Source: JALGWA01 sp964604955
GTDB lineage: Bacteria > Arandabacterota > Arandabacteria > Arandabacterales > JALGWA01
NCBI GenBank assembly: GCA_964604955.1
Contig: CAZSBE010000010.1
Coordinates: 1-46,261 of the forward strand
Length of the DNA: 46,261 nt
Direction of reading: 5' to 3'
Shown: piece by piece, positions 17,245-26,386 of the stretch
How positions within the stretch are numbered: position 1 is the stretch's first letter
Layout: every line of letters begins with the position of its first letter
Notes under the pieces: model-generated
Told to the model about the DNA's origin: nothing
Seen by the model: only the letters and a program-made list of their open reading frames with translations
Database searches by the model: none
Program-made: the position numbers and the translations under genes

Positions 17245-20200
17245 ATGGGGAAACGATTCATGGAGACTCTATCCGGGACCTTTGCGGCGCTCTTCGTTCT
17301 CTTCCTCGCCGCCGGCGCCCACGCCGAGGTGATGGAGATGAAGCGGCCTGAGGACGTGACCAGGGTCGATATCACGAAGATAAAGGAACTCAACGAAGAG
17401 CGTTACAAGAAATGGAAGACGTCGCCTATACGCGACGTCCCCTCCACGCGGAATATTCTGAGAAGCAGGAGGGAGAAACTCGGCGACGGCCCCGGAGTGC
17501 TGGGGGCGGCCGGCGGAGGGGACACGCTTCGAGTGGCACTTATCCGGGTTGAGTTCGAGAGCGTTCCCGACCCGGCCAGGATCACGGGCGGCACGGGCCG
17601 GATGATGCTCGAAGACGGGCGCGGGACGGTGTTCATAGACCCGCCGCCGCACGACCGCAAGTACTTCTCCAAGCACCTGGAGGCCCTGGCCTACTACTAC
17701 GACGGCATGTCATACGGCCATCTCGAGGTCGAGTCAGAGGTCTTCCCGCTTGCCAACGACGCGGCGTACGTGCTACCGGACGTCTCCGTATACAACCCCA
17801 TGGCGTCGGTAAACGGTTGGACATGGGAGAACCTCGAGGCTTTCTTCACCGACGCCATTATGGCCGCGGACCAGGATCCCGACCTCCACTTCGCCGATTA
17901 CGACGCCTTCGTAATCGCCCACGCGGGCTCGGACTGGCAGAACGACATAAACCGCGACAGCCCGTTCGACCTGCCTTCATTCTTCATATCCCTGGCGGGC
18001 AGCATAGCCGTGGACGACTCGGCATATTTCATCTACGACGGGAGCGTGGTCCCGGAAACGGGCTCGCAGGACGGCTTCTATAACGGCATAAACGGCGTGC
18101 TGGCGCATGAGTTCGGCCACCAGCTCGGGCTTCCGGACCTCTACGACACTTTCATCGGCGGCAGCGTCATCGGTTACTGGGACCTGATGGACTTCGGGTC
18201 CGGCATCGGCATAGTCCTGGCCGACGCCGTCACCGACGACGCCTACTACGTGACCGGGACCGTGCCGGGGCCCCTTACCGTATGGAGCAGGTCCTTTCTC
18301 GGCTGGATGGAGCCGGACACGGCATATGTTTCCGGGAGTTACGATCTGCGCGCCATTGACCTCCAGCGCGGGTTTCCCGGGAAGGAGGGGCTCGTCATAC
18401 CGCTGAATTCCTATGAGTATTACATGCTCGAGAACCTCCAGTGCGATCTCGACGGGGACGGCGTCGGCTATCTGCTGCGCGACCCCAGTGAAGACTCGAC
18501 CGGGGTCATAATAGGACCCGTGGACGAGGAGAGCGTCCCCAACTACGAGTTCGGCTTCGCGCTGCCCGGCTGCGGCATTCTCATCTTCCGCGTCGACCAG
18601 GTCATGGTCGACTACGGCAACCCCTGGGACGTCGTGAACTCATATCCCGAGAGGAGGGGCGTGCGCATCATGGAGGCCGACGGGACCTGGGACCTGGGCG
18701 ACTATAACTCCTTCTACTTCCTGGGAAGCCCGTATGACCCCTTCTTCGACGGCTGGAGCGGGAACACCCGCTTCGCGGATGACACCTATCCGGCGTCCGA
18801 GAGCAACACGGGCTGCCACGCGCATGTGGAGGTAACTGACATAAGCTATTCGATGCTCAACATGAGCTTCGAGGTGAACCTGCCCTGGGCGAAGAAGCGT
18901 TTCCCGATACCGCTGAGCGACGACCTGCGGTACGGCGTGACCTCGCTCCTGGTTTTCGACGTCGACGGTGACGGCTCTGACGAGATCGGGGCATTCTCCA
19001 AGAGAGCGGAGTGGGTCGATACCCTCGGAACGGTCTTCCGGCCGGCGGATCTTTACCTGCTTGAGTTCGACGGGGATTCCGGCCCCCGCGTCATACCCGG
19101 CTGGCCGAGGCGGCTTCACGGAACCAGCACTTCTGAGATCCTCGCCGCCGACCTGGACGGCGACGGGACCTATGAGGTCGTCGTCGGCGACAATACCTGG
19201 CGGCTTTACGCGTTCAATCTCGACGGCTCCCCGTACTTCGACACCTCTGATACGCTGGGGGCCTTCAGGGTGCTCGAGGGAGGCATATACGGCGCCCCCG
19301 TGGCGTACGACATCGACGGCGCGGGGGGCGAGGAGCTCCTGGTCGGCACGGGCGAGGGCCTCATCGCGCTTAGCGGCGCGTCCCGTTCGGGCCCCGTGAC
19401 GGTAGACGCAATACTGGCGGCCGGGGGGATGAGCCAGCCGGTGGTGGGCGACCTGCTCCAGAGTCTGCCGGGTGACGAGATCGTCGCCTACAAGAAGGGC
19501 GCCATCGAGGTCATCCATCCTCTGCTGGAGGAGGTGCTCGTGGTCTTCCCGGTGAACACCGACCTGGGGCCGGGCCAGGTCCATCTCGCCATGGCGGACC
19601 TGGACAGGGCCGAGGGCGGAGAATATGAAGTAATACTTTCAGGAAATGATGGAACTATATGGGTATATGATAGTTCCGGGAATCTTGCCCCGGGATGGGG
19701 CAGGGCCGTGGCCCCGGGTTTCGCCGGACCGCCTGCCATCGCCGACATAAACGGTGACTCCTATCTGGAGGTCGTGATCTCGGATACCGACTACAAGACA
19801 TACGCCCTCGACCCGGGCGGGGCGAGGGTCCGGGGATGGCCCCGGTACGGGCGCGGCTGCGCGCTCCCGGTCTGGGACGGGGATTTCTACCCGCCGGATA
19901 CCTCCGTCGCATTGCCGCCGGCCGTGCTGGTCGACATCGACGGCGACGGGGTTCCGGAGGTGGTGCAGGGCTCGCTCCAGGAGTGCATAGTGGCCTGGGA
20001 CGGCGAGGCCGGGCGCGAACCCGGCTACCCGTTCACCATAGGCGGGGCGAGCGCGGCGGTGGCTTTCGGTGACATCGACGGTGACGGCAAGGGCGAATTC
20101 GTGGTGGGAGGAGGCGAGGGCTTTCTGTACAGCTTCACCGGGGCCTACGGGCAATGCGAAGGCTGCGAGGCCCCCTGGCCCACGAGCTTCTTCTCGAGGT

Positions 20201-20538
20201 CGCGCAATAGCGTGTATCCCGCGGCGCTCATGCCCGGAGAGCCGGTGCCCGGGACAGACCTGCTCGTCGAGGATTCCTTCCACGCCTTCCCCAACCCCGC
20301 GGACGAGACATCTGTGACGTTCTCATTCGACACGGAGACGGGCGGGACGGCAATGGTTGAAGTCTACGATGTCACCGGTCTCAAGGTGCTTTCCACCCCG
20401 AGGTTCGAGGCCAGGTTCAGAACGGAGTACACGGTTGACATTACCGGTTTGGCAAGCGGGCTTTATGTTTGTAGATTATATGTAGAGGGAGACGGCGGGG
20501 AGAGCACGGAATCGTTCAAACTCGCCGTAAGAAGGTAG
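17245..20538 (+). CDS. Secreted M6-family metalloprotease with FG-GAP repeats and C-terminal sorting domain
   Basis: This 1097-residue protein starts at ATG 17245 with a signal peptide (about 1-29, ending AGAHAEV) and a propeptide-like basic region. The immune-inhibitor-A type (M6) zinc domain has HEFGHQLGLPDLYD, with zinc ligands His288 and His292 and catalytic Glu289. From about residue 570 to 990 there are at least six FG-GAP/VCBS-like calcium-binding repeats, such as DVDGDGSDEIGAF, DLDGDGTYEVVVGD and DIDGDGVPEVVQGS, probably forming a propeller. The last 85 or so residues contain AFPNPADETSVTFSF, EVYDVTGLKVL and GLASGLYVCRL, the pattern of a type-A T9SS sorting domain. It is the obvious candidate cargo of the neighbouring PorU/PorV-like proteins. 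Its targets are unknown. Confidence 0.9.
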   Translation: MGKRFMETLSGTFAALFVLFLAAGAHAEVMEMKRPEDVTRVDITKIKELNEERYKKWKTSPIRDVPSTRNILRSRREKLGDGPGVLGAAGGGDTLRVALIRVEFESVPDPARITGGTGRMMLEDGRGTVFIDPPPHDRKYFSKHLEALAYYYDGMSYGHLEVESEVFPLANDAAYVLPDVSVYNPMASVNGWTWENLEAFFTDAIMAADQDPDLHFADYDAFVIAHAGSDWQNDINRDSPFDLPSFFISLAGSIAVDDSAYFIYDGSVVPETGSQDGFYNGINGVLAHEFGHQLGLPDLYDTFIGGSVIGYWDLMDFGSGIGIVLADAVTDDAYYVTGTVPGPLTVWSRSFLGWMEPDTAYVSGSYDLRAIDLQRGFPGKEGLVIPLNSYEYYMLENLQCDLDGDGVGYLLRDPSEDSTGVIIGPVDEESVPNYEFGFALPGCGILIFRVDQVMVDYGNPWDVVNSYPERRGVRIMEADGTWDLGDYNSFYFLGSPYDPFFDGWSGNTRFADDTYPASESNTGCHAHVEVTDISYSMLNMSFEVNLPWAKKRFPIPLSDDLRYGVTSLLVFDVDGDGSDEIGAFSKRAEWVDTLGTVFRPADLYLLEFDGDSGPRVIPGWPRRLHGTSTSEILAADLDGDGTYEVVVGDNTWRLYAFNLDGSPYFDTSDTLGAFRVLEGGIYGAPVAYDIDGAGGEELLVGTGEGLIALSGASRSGPVTVDAILAAGGMSQPVVGDLLQSLPGDEIVAYKKGAIEVIHPLLEEVLVVFPVNTDLGPGQVHLAMADLDRAEGGEYEVILSGNDGTIWVYDSSGNLAPGWGRAVAPGFAGPPAIADINGDSYLEVVISDTDYKTYALDPGGARVRGWPRYGRGCALPVWDGDFYPPDTSVALPPAVLVDIDGDGVPEVVQGSLQECIVAWDGEAGREPGYPFTIGGASAAVAFGDIDGDGKGEFVVGGGEGFLYSFTGAYGQCEGCEAPWPTSFFSRSRNSVYPAALMPGEPVPGTDLLVEDSFHAFPNPADETSVTFSFDTETGGTAMVEVYDVTGLKVLSTPRFEARFRTEYTVDITGLASGLYVCRLYVEGDGGESTESFKLAVRR

Positions 20539-20558
20539 GGCTGGAGGAAGAGGCTGGA

Positions 20559-21476
20559 ATGAAGGTAAACCCGGCTCAGGTGTTGCTGGCGGTGCTGGTG
20601 GTCGCCTGCGCGGCCGGCGCATGCCGCGCCGATTACTATGACTCGAGCAGCCGGACCGTCTTTGATGCCTACCTGAGAACGACCCTCAGGAACATCGAGA
20701 CTGCCGGGGCGCCCGACGCCGGAATCCGGCACACGCGGGAGGCCCCCGTCAGGCCCAAGTCCACGGTGAGAGCGGTCTTGCTTTCGGCGCTGCTCCCGGG
20801 CCTTGGCGAGATCTACGTCGGGGGCAGGCGGGGTTATGTGACGGGCGGCGTGCTCGCGGGAATAGACCTGCTGTCGATTTACAAGTTCTATGATCTCAAC
20901 TCCCGTGGCGACGACCAGCGCGACGCCTATCGCGAGTACGCCCGCCGTTACTACGACCGGGCGCGGTTCGAGGCCTACGTGGAGGACACCGTGGCCGTCG
21001 CCAACTCCAGTTTCCAGTACTGCCACATCGGCGACCAGTACGATCCGGTCAAGTGCGACAGCCTCATAGACTACTACTTCCCGCTGGCCGACGATGACGA
21101 CTTCTACGAACAGATAGACATAATGGACAGGTTCGCGTTCGGGTGGGTGGACTGGACGCACCGGGATGAATATTACAGTGAGTGGAATCTATGGGAGGAC
21201 CCGGAAGGTCCCATTCCCGAAGGCGTGGGGACCGGCACCGTGCACAGGCTCACTTACCGGAGCATGAGGGATGAGGCCAACGACTCCTATGCCTCGGCAG
21301 ACAAGTTCGCGTGGATGATGGTAATCGGAAGGGTGGTCAGTATGGTGGACGCGCTGATACTGACCAGGGCCCATAACAGCAGGCTTGCGTCGCTCGGTTC
21401 GCACGTGAACCTGAGCTTCCAGGTCAAGTCAATAACCGATCCCGCTTTCAAGGTGGGCGTGAAGGTGAGGTTCTGA
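20559..21476 (+). CDS. DUF5683-type exported/membrane protein, copy 1
   Basis: This 305-residue protein has a signal peptide (MKVNPAQVLLAVLVVACAAG, ending ACRA-DYY). It carries the motif LSALLPGLGEIYVGGRRGYV (about 72-91) followed by a hydrophobic helix, the hallmark of DUF5683 proteins found in Bacteroidetes and relatives. The middle (about 115-235) is rich in Tyr, Asp and Arg and may be periplasmic. A second hydrophobic segment (about 250-270, FAWMMVIGRVVSMVDALIL) precedes a barrel-like end, FKVGVKVRF. The next gene begins four bases later and repeats this plan, so the two are tandem paralogues. The function of the family is not known to me; its recurrent envelope context suggests an assembly or scaffold role. 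Confidence 0.65.
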   Translation: MKVNPAQVLLAVLVVACAAGACRADYYDSSSRTVFDAYLRTTLRNIETAGAPDAGIRHTREAPVRPKSTVRAVLLSALLPGLGEIYVGGRRGYVTGGVLAGIDLLSIYKFYDLNSRGDDQRDAYREYARRYYDRARFEAYVEDTVAVANSSFQYCHIGDQYDPVKCDSLIDYYFPLADDDDFYEQIDIMDRFAFGWVDWTHRDEYYSEWNLWEDPEGPIPEGVGTGTVHRLTYRSMRDEANDSYASADKFAWMMVIGRVVSMVDALILTRAHNSRLASLGSHVNLSFQVKSITDPAFKVGVKVRF

Positions 21477-21480
21477 GGGG

Positions 21481-22158
21481 ATGAGGCAAGGTACCACTGC
21501 TCTAATAGTGATTCTGGTTCTATCGGTTTTTGCGTCTCAGGCGGCCGCGGAGGGGAAGTCCCTTTCCCGGGCCGTGCTCTACTCGCTGCTTCTGCCGGGG
21601 ACGGGCGAGCTCTACATGGGTTATAATACGCGCGCCAAAGCCACCCTGGGCGCCGAGGCCGGCATCTGGACGGGATTCGTCTACTTCAGATACCAGGGGG
21701 GCATGCGCAAGGACTCCTACAGGGAGCTGGCGAACGTCAACGCCGGAGTTGAAGGCGAGAGGGATGAAGACTACTACCAGGCAATCGCCTATTACATATC
21801 CAGCGAAGACTTCAATGTCGACATATTGCGGGAGGCGCGTTTCTACTATCCCGACAGCCGTGAGCTTCAGCTCGGATACTGGGAGGCCAACGGCTACTTC
21901 GATGACGACGCCTGGGAGTGGAAGAGCGCGGCGGCTATGGAAGATTACTGCAACGTAAGGACTGAAAGCAGGAAGTCCTACCGGCGGGCCACGCTGATGC
22001 TGGGCTTTGCCGTTCTCAACAGGATGGTAAGTGTCGTCGGGCTGTACGTCTCCTCAAGAGTCGGAGAGCAGCATGCGGCGGCGATGCCCCACGTGAGTTA
22101 TGACAGCAGGAACGGGGGCAGCACTTACCTTTATCTCAATCTGCCTCTGGTAAAGTGA
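21481..22158 (+). CDS. DUF5683-type exported/membrane protein, copy 2
   Basis: This 225-residue paralogue of the preceding gene has a signal peptide (about 1-23, ending AAAEG) and the shared motif YSLLLPGTGELYMGYNTRAK with a hydrophobic helix. A Tyr/Asp/Glu-rich centre follows, then a second hydrophobic stretch (TLMLGFAVLNRMVSVVGLYV) aligning with the VSMVDALIL segment of copy 1. The C terminus, STYLYLNLPLVK, is again strand-like. It is shorter mainly in the linker regions. Its stop overlaps the next start by four bases. Divergence of the two copies suggests different partners rather than recent duplication. No biochemical function can be given. Confidence 0.6.
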   Translation: MRQGTTALIVILVLSVFASQAAAEGKSLSRAVLYSLLLPGTGELYMGYNTRAKATLGAEAGIWTGFVYFRYQGGMRKDSYRELANVNAGVEGERDEDYYQAIAYYISSEDFNVDILREARFYYPDSRELQLGYWEANGYFDDDAWEWKSAAAMEDYCNVRTESRKSYRRATLMLGFAVLNRMVSVVGLYVSSRVGEQHAAAMPHVSYDSRNGGSTYLYLNLPLVK

Positions 22159-23075
22159 GACACGAGCGCGAACCGAGCTCCGGAGGAGTAACCAGCCTCC
22201 ACTTTTCCGCCCTTCTTGCCGTTTCACTGCTTCTGCTTCTGCTCGCCGGTTCCGGCGCCTTCGCCGCGCCCGCGCTTCGTGCCGAACACATTGTCTCGGT
22301 TCACTGCAGGGGTGGCGAGTACTTCGACTTCACGCCCCTCGGGCTCGCATTCGACGCTTCGGGCAAACTCTACGTTGTGGACGCAGATAACTCGCGCGTG
22401 ATGGTCATCAAGGACCCGTTCGAGGACATGCGGCCCTTCTCCGACTTCTTCACCGACTCGGTCGGCATACACTTCGTGGATGTAGACGTGCGCGACGGGC
22501 TCACCGTCTACGTCTCAGAGGAGAACCGGGGCCTGCTGATCGGCTTCGACCGCCTGGGCCGGCCCCGCGCCGAGGTGAGTGTGGGAGAGGGCGTGGCGGG
22601 GTTCGGGATCGGCCCGGGCGGGAAGGCATGTGTGGCGAACCCGGCGTACGAGGTCATACGCCTGGTATACATCGACGGCGACAGGGAGACCGCGGACGTC
22701 ACGGCGCGGCAGGGAGAGGGGCACATGCCTTACCTCGACTGCCTGGTTCTGGGTGAAGGCAAATTCGTGGCAAGCGCGGCGGGCCGCAAGCGTCTCCTCC
22801 ACTTCAATGCGGTGGGGAACTACCTGGGCCCGTTCGGCTCTCACGACTTCACCGAGCCATACGGGATCGCGTCGTTCGCGGACGAATACGTGCTGGTCTC
22901 CGACGTCGGCGAGAAAGAGATAATAGTGCTGGACCTCAAGGGGAACCGCATCGGCGAGTTCGGGAAGAACCACCTCGACGAGCCCGCCTTCCTGGCCGTG
23001 CGGAGAGACGGTACGGTATGCGTGAGCGACACGCGCCGCCGCACCATAGAGGTGTTCAAGATTGAGATCGAATGA
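22155..23075 (+). CDS. Exported NHL-repeat beta-propeller protein
   Basis: This 306-residue protein begins at GTG 22155, overlapping the previous stop by four bases. The signal sequence (about 15-38, LHFSALLAVSLLLLLLAGSG) is followed by six-bladed propeller repeats of NHL type: PLGLAFDASGKLYVVDADNS, YGIASFADEYVLVSDVGEKE and PAFLAVRRDGTVCVSDTRRR. Each shows the Gly/Phe-x-V-x-Asp blade signature. NHL propellers bind proteins or polymers and rarely act as enzymes, so a docking or scaffold function in the periplasm is likely. The next start lies inside its last codons (14-base overlap). Its conserved place between the DUF5683 pair and a large barrel candidate argues for a role in the same envelope machine. 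Confidence 0.75.
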   Translation: MRHEREPSSGGVTSLHFSALLAVSLLLLLLAGSGAFAAPALRAEHIVSVHCRGGEYFDFTPLGLAFDASGKLYVVDADNSRVMVIKDPFEDMRPFSDFFTDSVGIHFVDVDVRDGLTVYVSEENRGLLIGFDRLGRPRAEVSVGEGVAGFGIGPGGKACVANPAYEVIRLVYIDGDRETADVTARQGEGHMPYLDCLVLGEGKFVASAAGRKRLLHFNAVGNYLGPFGSHDFTEPYGIASFADEYVLVSDVGEKEIIVLDLKGNRIGEFGKNHLDEPAFLAVRRDGTVCVSDTRRRTIEVFKIEIE

Positions 23076-26000
23076 CGTTTGCATACGGACGGTCACGGGC
23101 CTGCTGATGGCCGCGGTGATCTGCGCGGCCGGGCCGGCATGGGCAGCCACGGTGTCCAGCTGCTCGCGCCAGGAAGAGACCTTCTGTTCCGGGTCGCATC
23201 CCGTCTCGATCCTCCATCTTGCGCACCGCCAGGTGATCGCCGGGAGCGAGACGGTTTTCGTGGACAGCCTTCCGGCCGGGAGAGGGCTCCACTATGAGAT
23301 CGATTACGCGCGGGGCATAGTCGACGTGCGCGGTGGGCTTAAGCCGGGCTCGTGCCTCACGATTTCCTACAAGGTCTTCCCCTTTCTCTTCAAGGGCGAC
23401 TATTCCCTGAGAAGACTGGATACGGTGAGGAAGGACGGCACAAGGCCGGCCGGCGCATTGTGCTCCGCCGAAGAGGCGATCCCCTTGAAGCGCGAGCCCG
23501 GTCACAGCCTGCGGGCGTCGGGTTCGAAGACCGTCGCCGTGGAGGCGGGCAGCCTCGGCGGCGTCAAGATCGACCAGTCGCTCAGTCTTTCGCTGGGCGG
23601 GAATGTCGGAAAGTCCGTGAGCGTGGTGGGCGTGCTCTCCGACAAGGACTTCGGGTTCGATCAGGGCGGGCAGACGGCCAATCTTTCGGATCTCGACAAG
23701 GTCTTCATAGAGGTGAGTTCCCCCAGGGCGACCGCAAGGGTGGGCGACATCGAGATGGCGCAGGCCCCGGGCGAGCTTCTCAACTTCGAACGTAACATGA
23801 CGGGATTCTATGCCAGTGCTTCGCGCGGCGAGAGCGGCGTGCGGGTATCTGCGGCTTCGACGAGAACAACGACCGAATCTGTTCTGATAGAGGGACGTGA
23901 GGGCATATCCGGCCCGTATGTCGTCACCGATGCCGACGGCCGCCCGGCCGTCATGGTGCCCGACAAGGAGAAGGTGTGGCTTGACGGCAACCCGCTGAGG
24001 CGGGGCAAGGGGATGGACTACACGGTCGATTACTCGGCCGGCGCCATATATTTCAATCCGTCCCGCTTCATAAGGGAGGCCTCGCGCATAGTGGTCGACT
24101 ACGAGGTCCAGGACTATGACGGCGGGCGCCAGTTCTACTTCGCGGGCTCGGACCTCGTATTGAGCGACAATGCCGCGCTCGGCGTAACCGTGGTCAACGA
24201 GCGCTTCTCCCCGGCCGCTCTTGCAGCCGGGGACGAACCCGCGGGCGGGGGAGTGAACCTCGGCACCGGCACAGAGGAAGGCTGGCAGGACGGCGGGCAC
24301 TACGTGGGCCCCGGGCAGGGCGACTACGTGAAGGCGGAAATCGATTCGATCCACTTCTACGAATATGCGGGCGAGTTCGGCGGCGACTATGAGGTCACCT
24401 TCTCCAGGGTCGGTGATGGGGAAGGCGATTACGTTTATGTGTTTTCAGAGAAATGGCAGAAGGATGTTTACATCTTCGCGGACGCGGGCGACTACGCCGC
24501 CATGATCGGTCCGGCGCCGGAGATGATCTCCCAGGTGGTGCATCTTGCGGGAAAGGGCAGTCTCGGGGAGAAGGTAGAGGTCGCCGCCGAGGGCGCCCTG
24601 TCCAGGTCGGGCGAGCGGGCCGGCGGCGGGTCCTGGGAGGACCGCCGCGACGGCGCCTATGTCGTGAGAGTCCGGGGCGAGACTCCGCTGCCCGAGGTCG
24701 GCGGCCGCCGCGCGGGCGCTGTGGAGTTCGAAGTCAACCGGCGCTCGGTGGGCGCGGCTTACGAGACCTTCGGCAGGATACGCAGGCCCGACTTCCTCGA
24801 AGTGTGGGGCATGAAGCCCACGAGCGTGTATGAGGAAACCGACGGCGTCGAAGTGGGCTACCGGCTCGGTACCGGCCTGCGGGCCGACGCGGGCATGGGC
24901 CGCATGGAAACAGACGCGGGCAGCTCCTCAAGGAGGCACGCCCGGGTCTCGGTGGGCCGGCAGAACCTGGGTCTTACGGCCATGGCAGACGCGGTGGACG
25001 TGGCGTCGGACGCGGGCGACAGGGGCATCAGGCGGAGGGGCCTGGACCTCAGAGCCCCGGTCAAGTTCGTCCGGATGAACCTCGGAAACAGGTATGAAGA
25101 GAGAATTCTCGGGGACGGTCCGAATTCCTACAGGCGCGACGAGTTCTATTCGGAAGTCCGCCTGCCGGGCGGCACGCGGAACATGTCGGTGACGCTGGGC
25201 CGCACGAGTGAGAGCCGCTTACAGGAGGCCGTGTGGGCGGACTACTCTACGGTGACCGAGGGACGGCTCGAATTCGACGCGCAGACAGGGACGCTGCTCC
25301 AGGTGCGCGGAGTCATCGGGCAGAGCAGGGTCGCATACGCCGAGCATGTGGGCCTCAGCGACCAGACGAGTACGGCCTGTGACCTCGCCGTGAGTTTCAG
25401 GGACCTTTACATGCTGAGCAACCTGACATTCGACTACGGCCTGGCGACCACGCTTACGGCGGTTTACGAGACCGAACTGATCAAGGTCGGGGCCGGCGGG
25501 GACTACGACAGCCTCGGCAATTACGTGGAAAACGGGGACTACACGGTTTCGAGGCGCGAGACCGGCAGGGCTCCTGTGACCAGACTCAGGTCGCGGTTCC
25601 TCCTTGAGACAGGCAGGAGCGGGAAGATCCTGCATAAGCGCCGCTTCACCACGAGGACCGAGATCGCGGTGGAAGGGGAGAGCGTCGACGAGAGCCTGAG
25701 GCGGGCTGCGCTGCCCGGTTACGGGGACATCTTATACGGCGAGAGCATGCTGCTCGGCAGGGTGACGGCCTCCGAGCAGGTAGTGCTGAACCGCATAGGC
25801 AAGAACACCATCTCCGCCAACCTCAGGGGGACGCGCGGGCAGGACCGCCGGTGCGCCGACAGGATGGAGCGGCTCGCGCAGGACCAGGTCCAGCTCAGGT
25901 TTGTGAGCAACGCCTTCGACCTGGTCACTCTCGCGCTGGAAGGAGAGATCAGGTCGAACAGGAGGACGATAGGAACGGGCGCCCTCGCCGTCGACCGGGA

Positions 26001-26376
26001 CATCAGCGCGAGGTCCTTGAGGATGGAGGTCGAGAGACCGTTCCGGCAGCACCTGCGGGCGCTGTTCTCTGTCCGGGTCCAGCGGGAAGAATCCACCCTG
26101 CCGGTTTATGAGATTACCCAGGCGGACATCAGCCCCGGCCTGACTCTGTTTGCGGGGAGCCTTCGCTGGGACGGGCGCGTCAACCTCCGAAGAGTGCTGA
26201 GCGGCGAGGTCTCTTCCGCCGCGGGCTATTCGAGGGGTAACTCGCTCGACTGGAACACCCGCTTGAGCTTCAATCACACCAGGTTCACGTCGCTATCCGT
26301 GGAATACACCGGGACGCGGCTCGAGCACTCCCCGGCGATCCACAATCTGAGGGCGTCGGTGAACGCGACCTTCTAG
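23062..26376 (+). CDS. Large outer-membrane protein with SprA-like N-terminal features
   Basis: This 1104-residue protein starts at TTG 23062 (GAGGTG upstream), with a signal peptide ending GPAWA. From about residue 165 the pattern KIDQSLSLSLGGNVGKSVSV, then DLDKVFIEV, ARVGDIEM and LLNFERNMTGFYASA resembles the first strands of SprA/Sov, the T9SS translocon. A segment reading EKVWLDGNPLRRGKGMDYTV then YSAGAIYFNPSRFI (about 290-345) is a filament or Ig-like module seen in related envelope proteins. The C-terminal 500 residues are continuous amphipathic strands, as in a large barrel, and end in ASVNATF. SprA in Bacteroidetes has about 2,400 residues, so this would be a mini version or only a distant relative. 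Similarity is judged by eye. Confidence 0.5.
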   Translation: MRSNDVCIRTVTGLLMAAVICAAGPAWAATVSSCSRQEETFCSGSHPVSILHLAHRQVIAGSETVFVDSLPAGRGLHYEIDYARGIVDVRGGLKPGSCLTISYKVFPFLFKGDYSLRRLDTVRKDGTRPAGALCSAEEAIPLKREPGHSLRASGSKTVAVEAGSLGGVKIDQSLSLSLGGNVGKSVSVVGVLSDKDFGFDQGGQTANLSDLDKVFIEVSSPRATARVGDIEMAQAPGELLNFERNMTGFYASASRGESGVRVSAASTRTTTESVLIEGREGISGPYVVTDADGRPAVMVPDKEKVWLDGNPLRRGKGMDYTVDYSAGAIYFNPSRFIREASRIVVDYEVQDYDGGRQFYFAGSDLVLSDNAALGVTVVNERFSPAALAAGDEPAGGGVNLGTGTEEGWQDGGHYVGPGQGDYVKAEIDSIHFYEYAGEFGGDYEVTFSRVGDGEGDYVYVFSEKWQKDVYIFADAGDYAAMIGPAPEMISQVVHLAGKGSLGEKVEVAAEGALSRSGERAGGGSWEDRRDGAYVVRVRGETPLPEVGGRRAGAVEFEVNRRSVGAAYETFGRIRRPDFLEVWGMKPTSVYEETDGVEVGYRLGTGLRADAGMGRMETDAGSSSRRHARVSVGRQNLGLTAMADAVDVASDAGDRGIRRRGLDLRAPVKFVRMNLGNRYEERILGDGPNSYRRDEFYSEVRLPGGTRNMSVTLGRTSESRLQEAVWADYSTVTEGRLEFDAQTGTLLQVRGVIGQSRVAYAEHVGLSDQTSTACDLAVSFRDLYMLSNLTFDYGLATTLTAVYETELIKVGAGGDYDSLGNYVENGDYTVSRRETGRAPVTRLRSRFLLETGRSGKILHKRRFTTRTEIAVEGESVDESLRRAALPGYGDILYGESMLLGRVTASEQVVLNRIGKNTISANLRGTRGQDRRCADRMERLAQDQVQLRFVSNAFDLVTLALEGEIRSNRRTIGTGALAVDRDISARSLRMEVERPFRQHLRALFSVRVQREESTLPVYEITQADISPGLTLFAGSLRWDGRVNLRRVLSGEVSSAAGYSRGNSLDWNTRLSFNHTRFTSLSVEYTGTRLEHSPAIHNLRASVNATF

Positions 26377-26386
26377 GCGGAATTGC

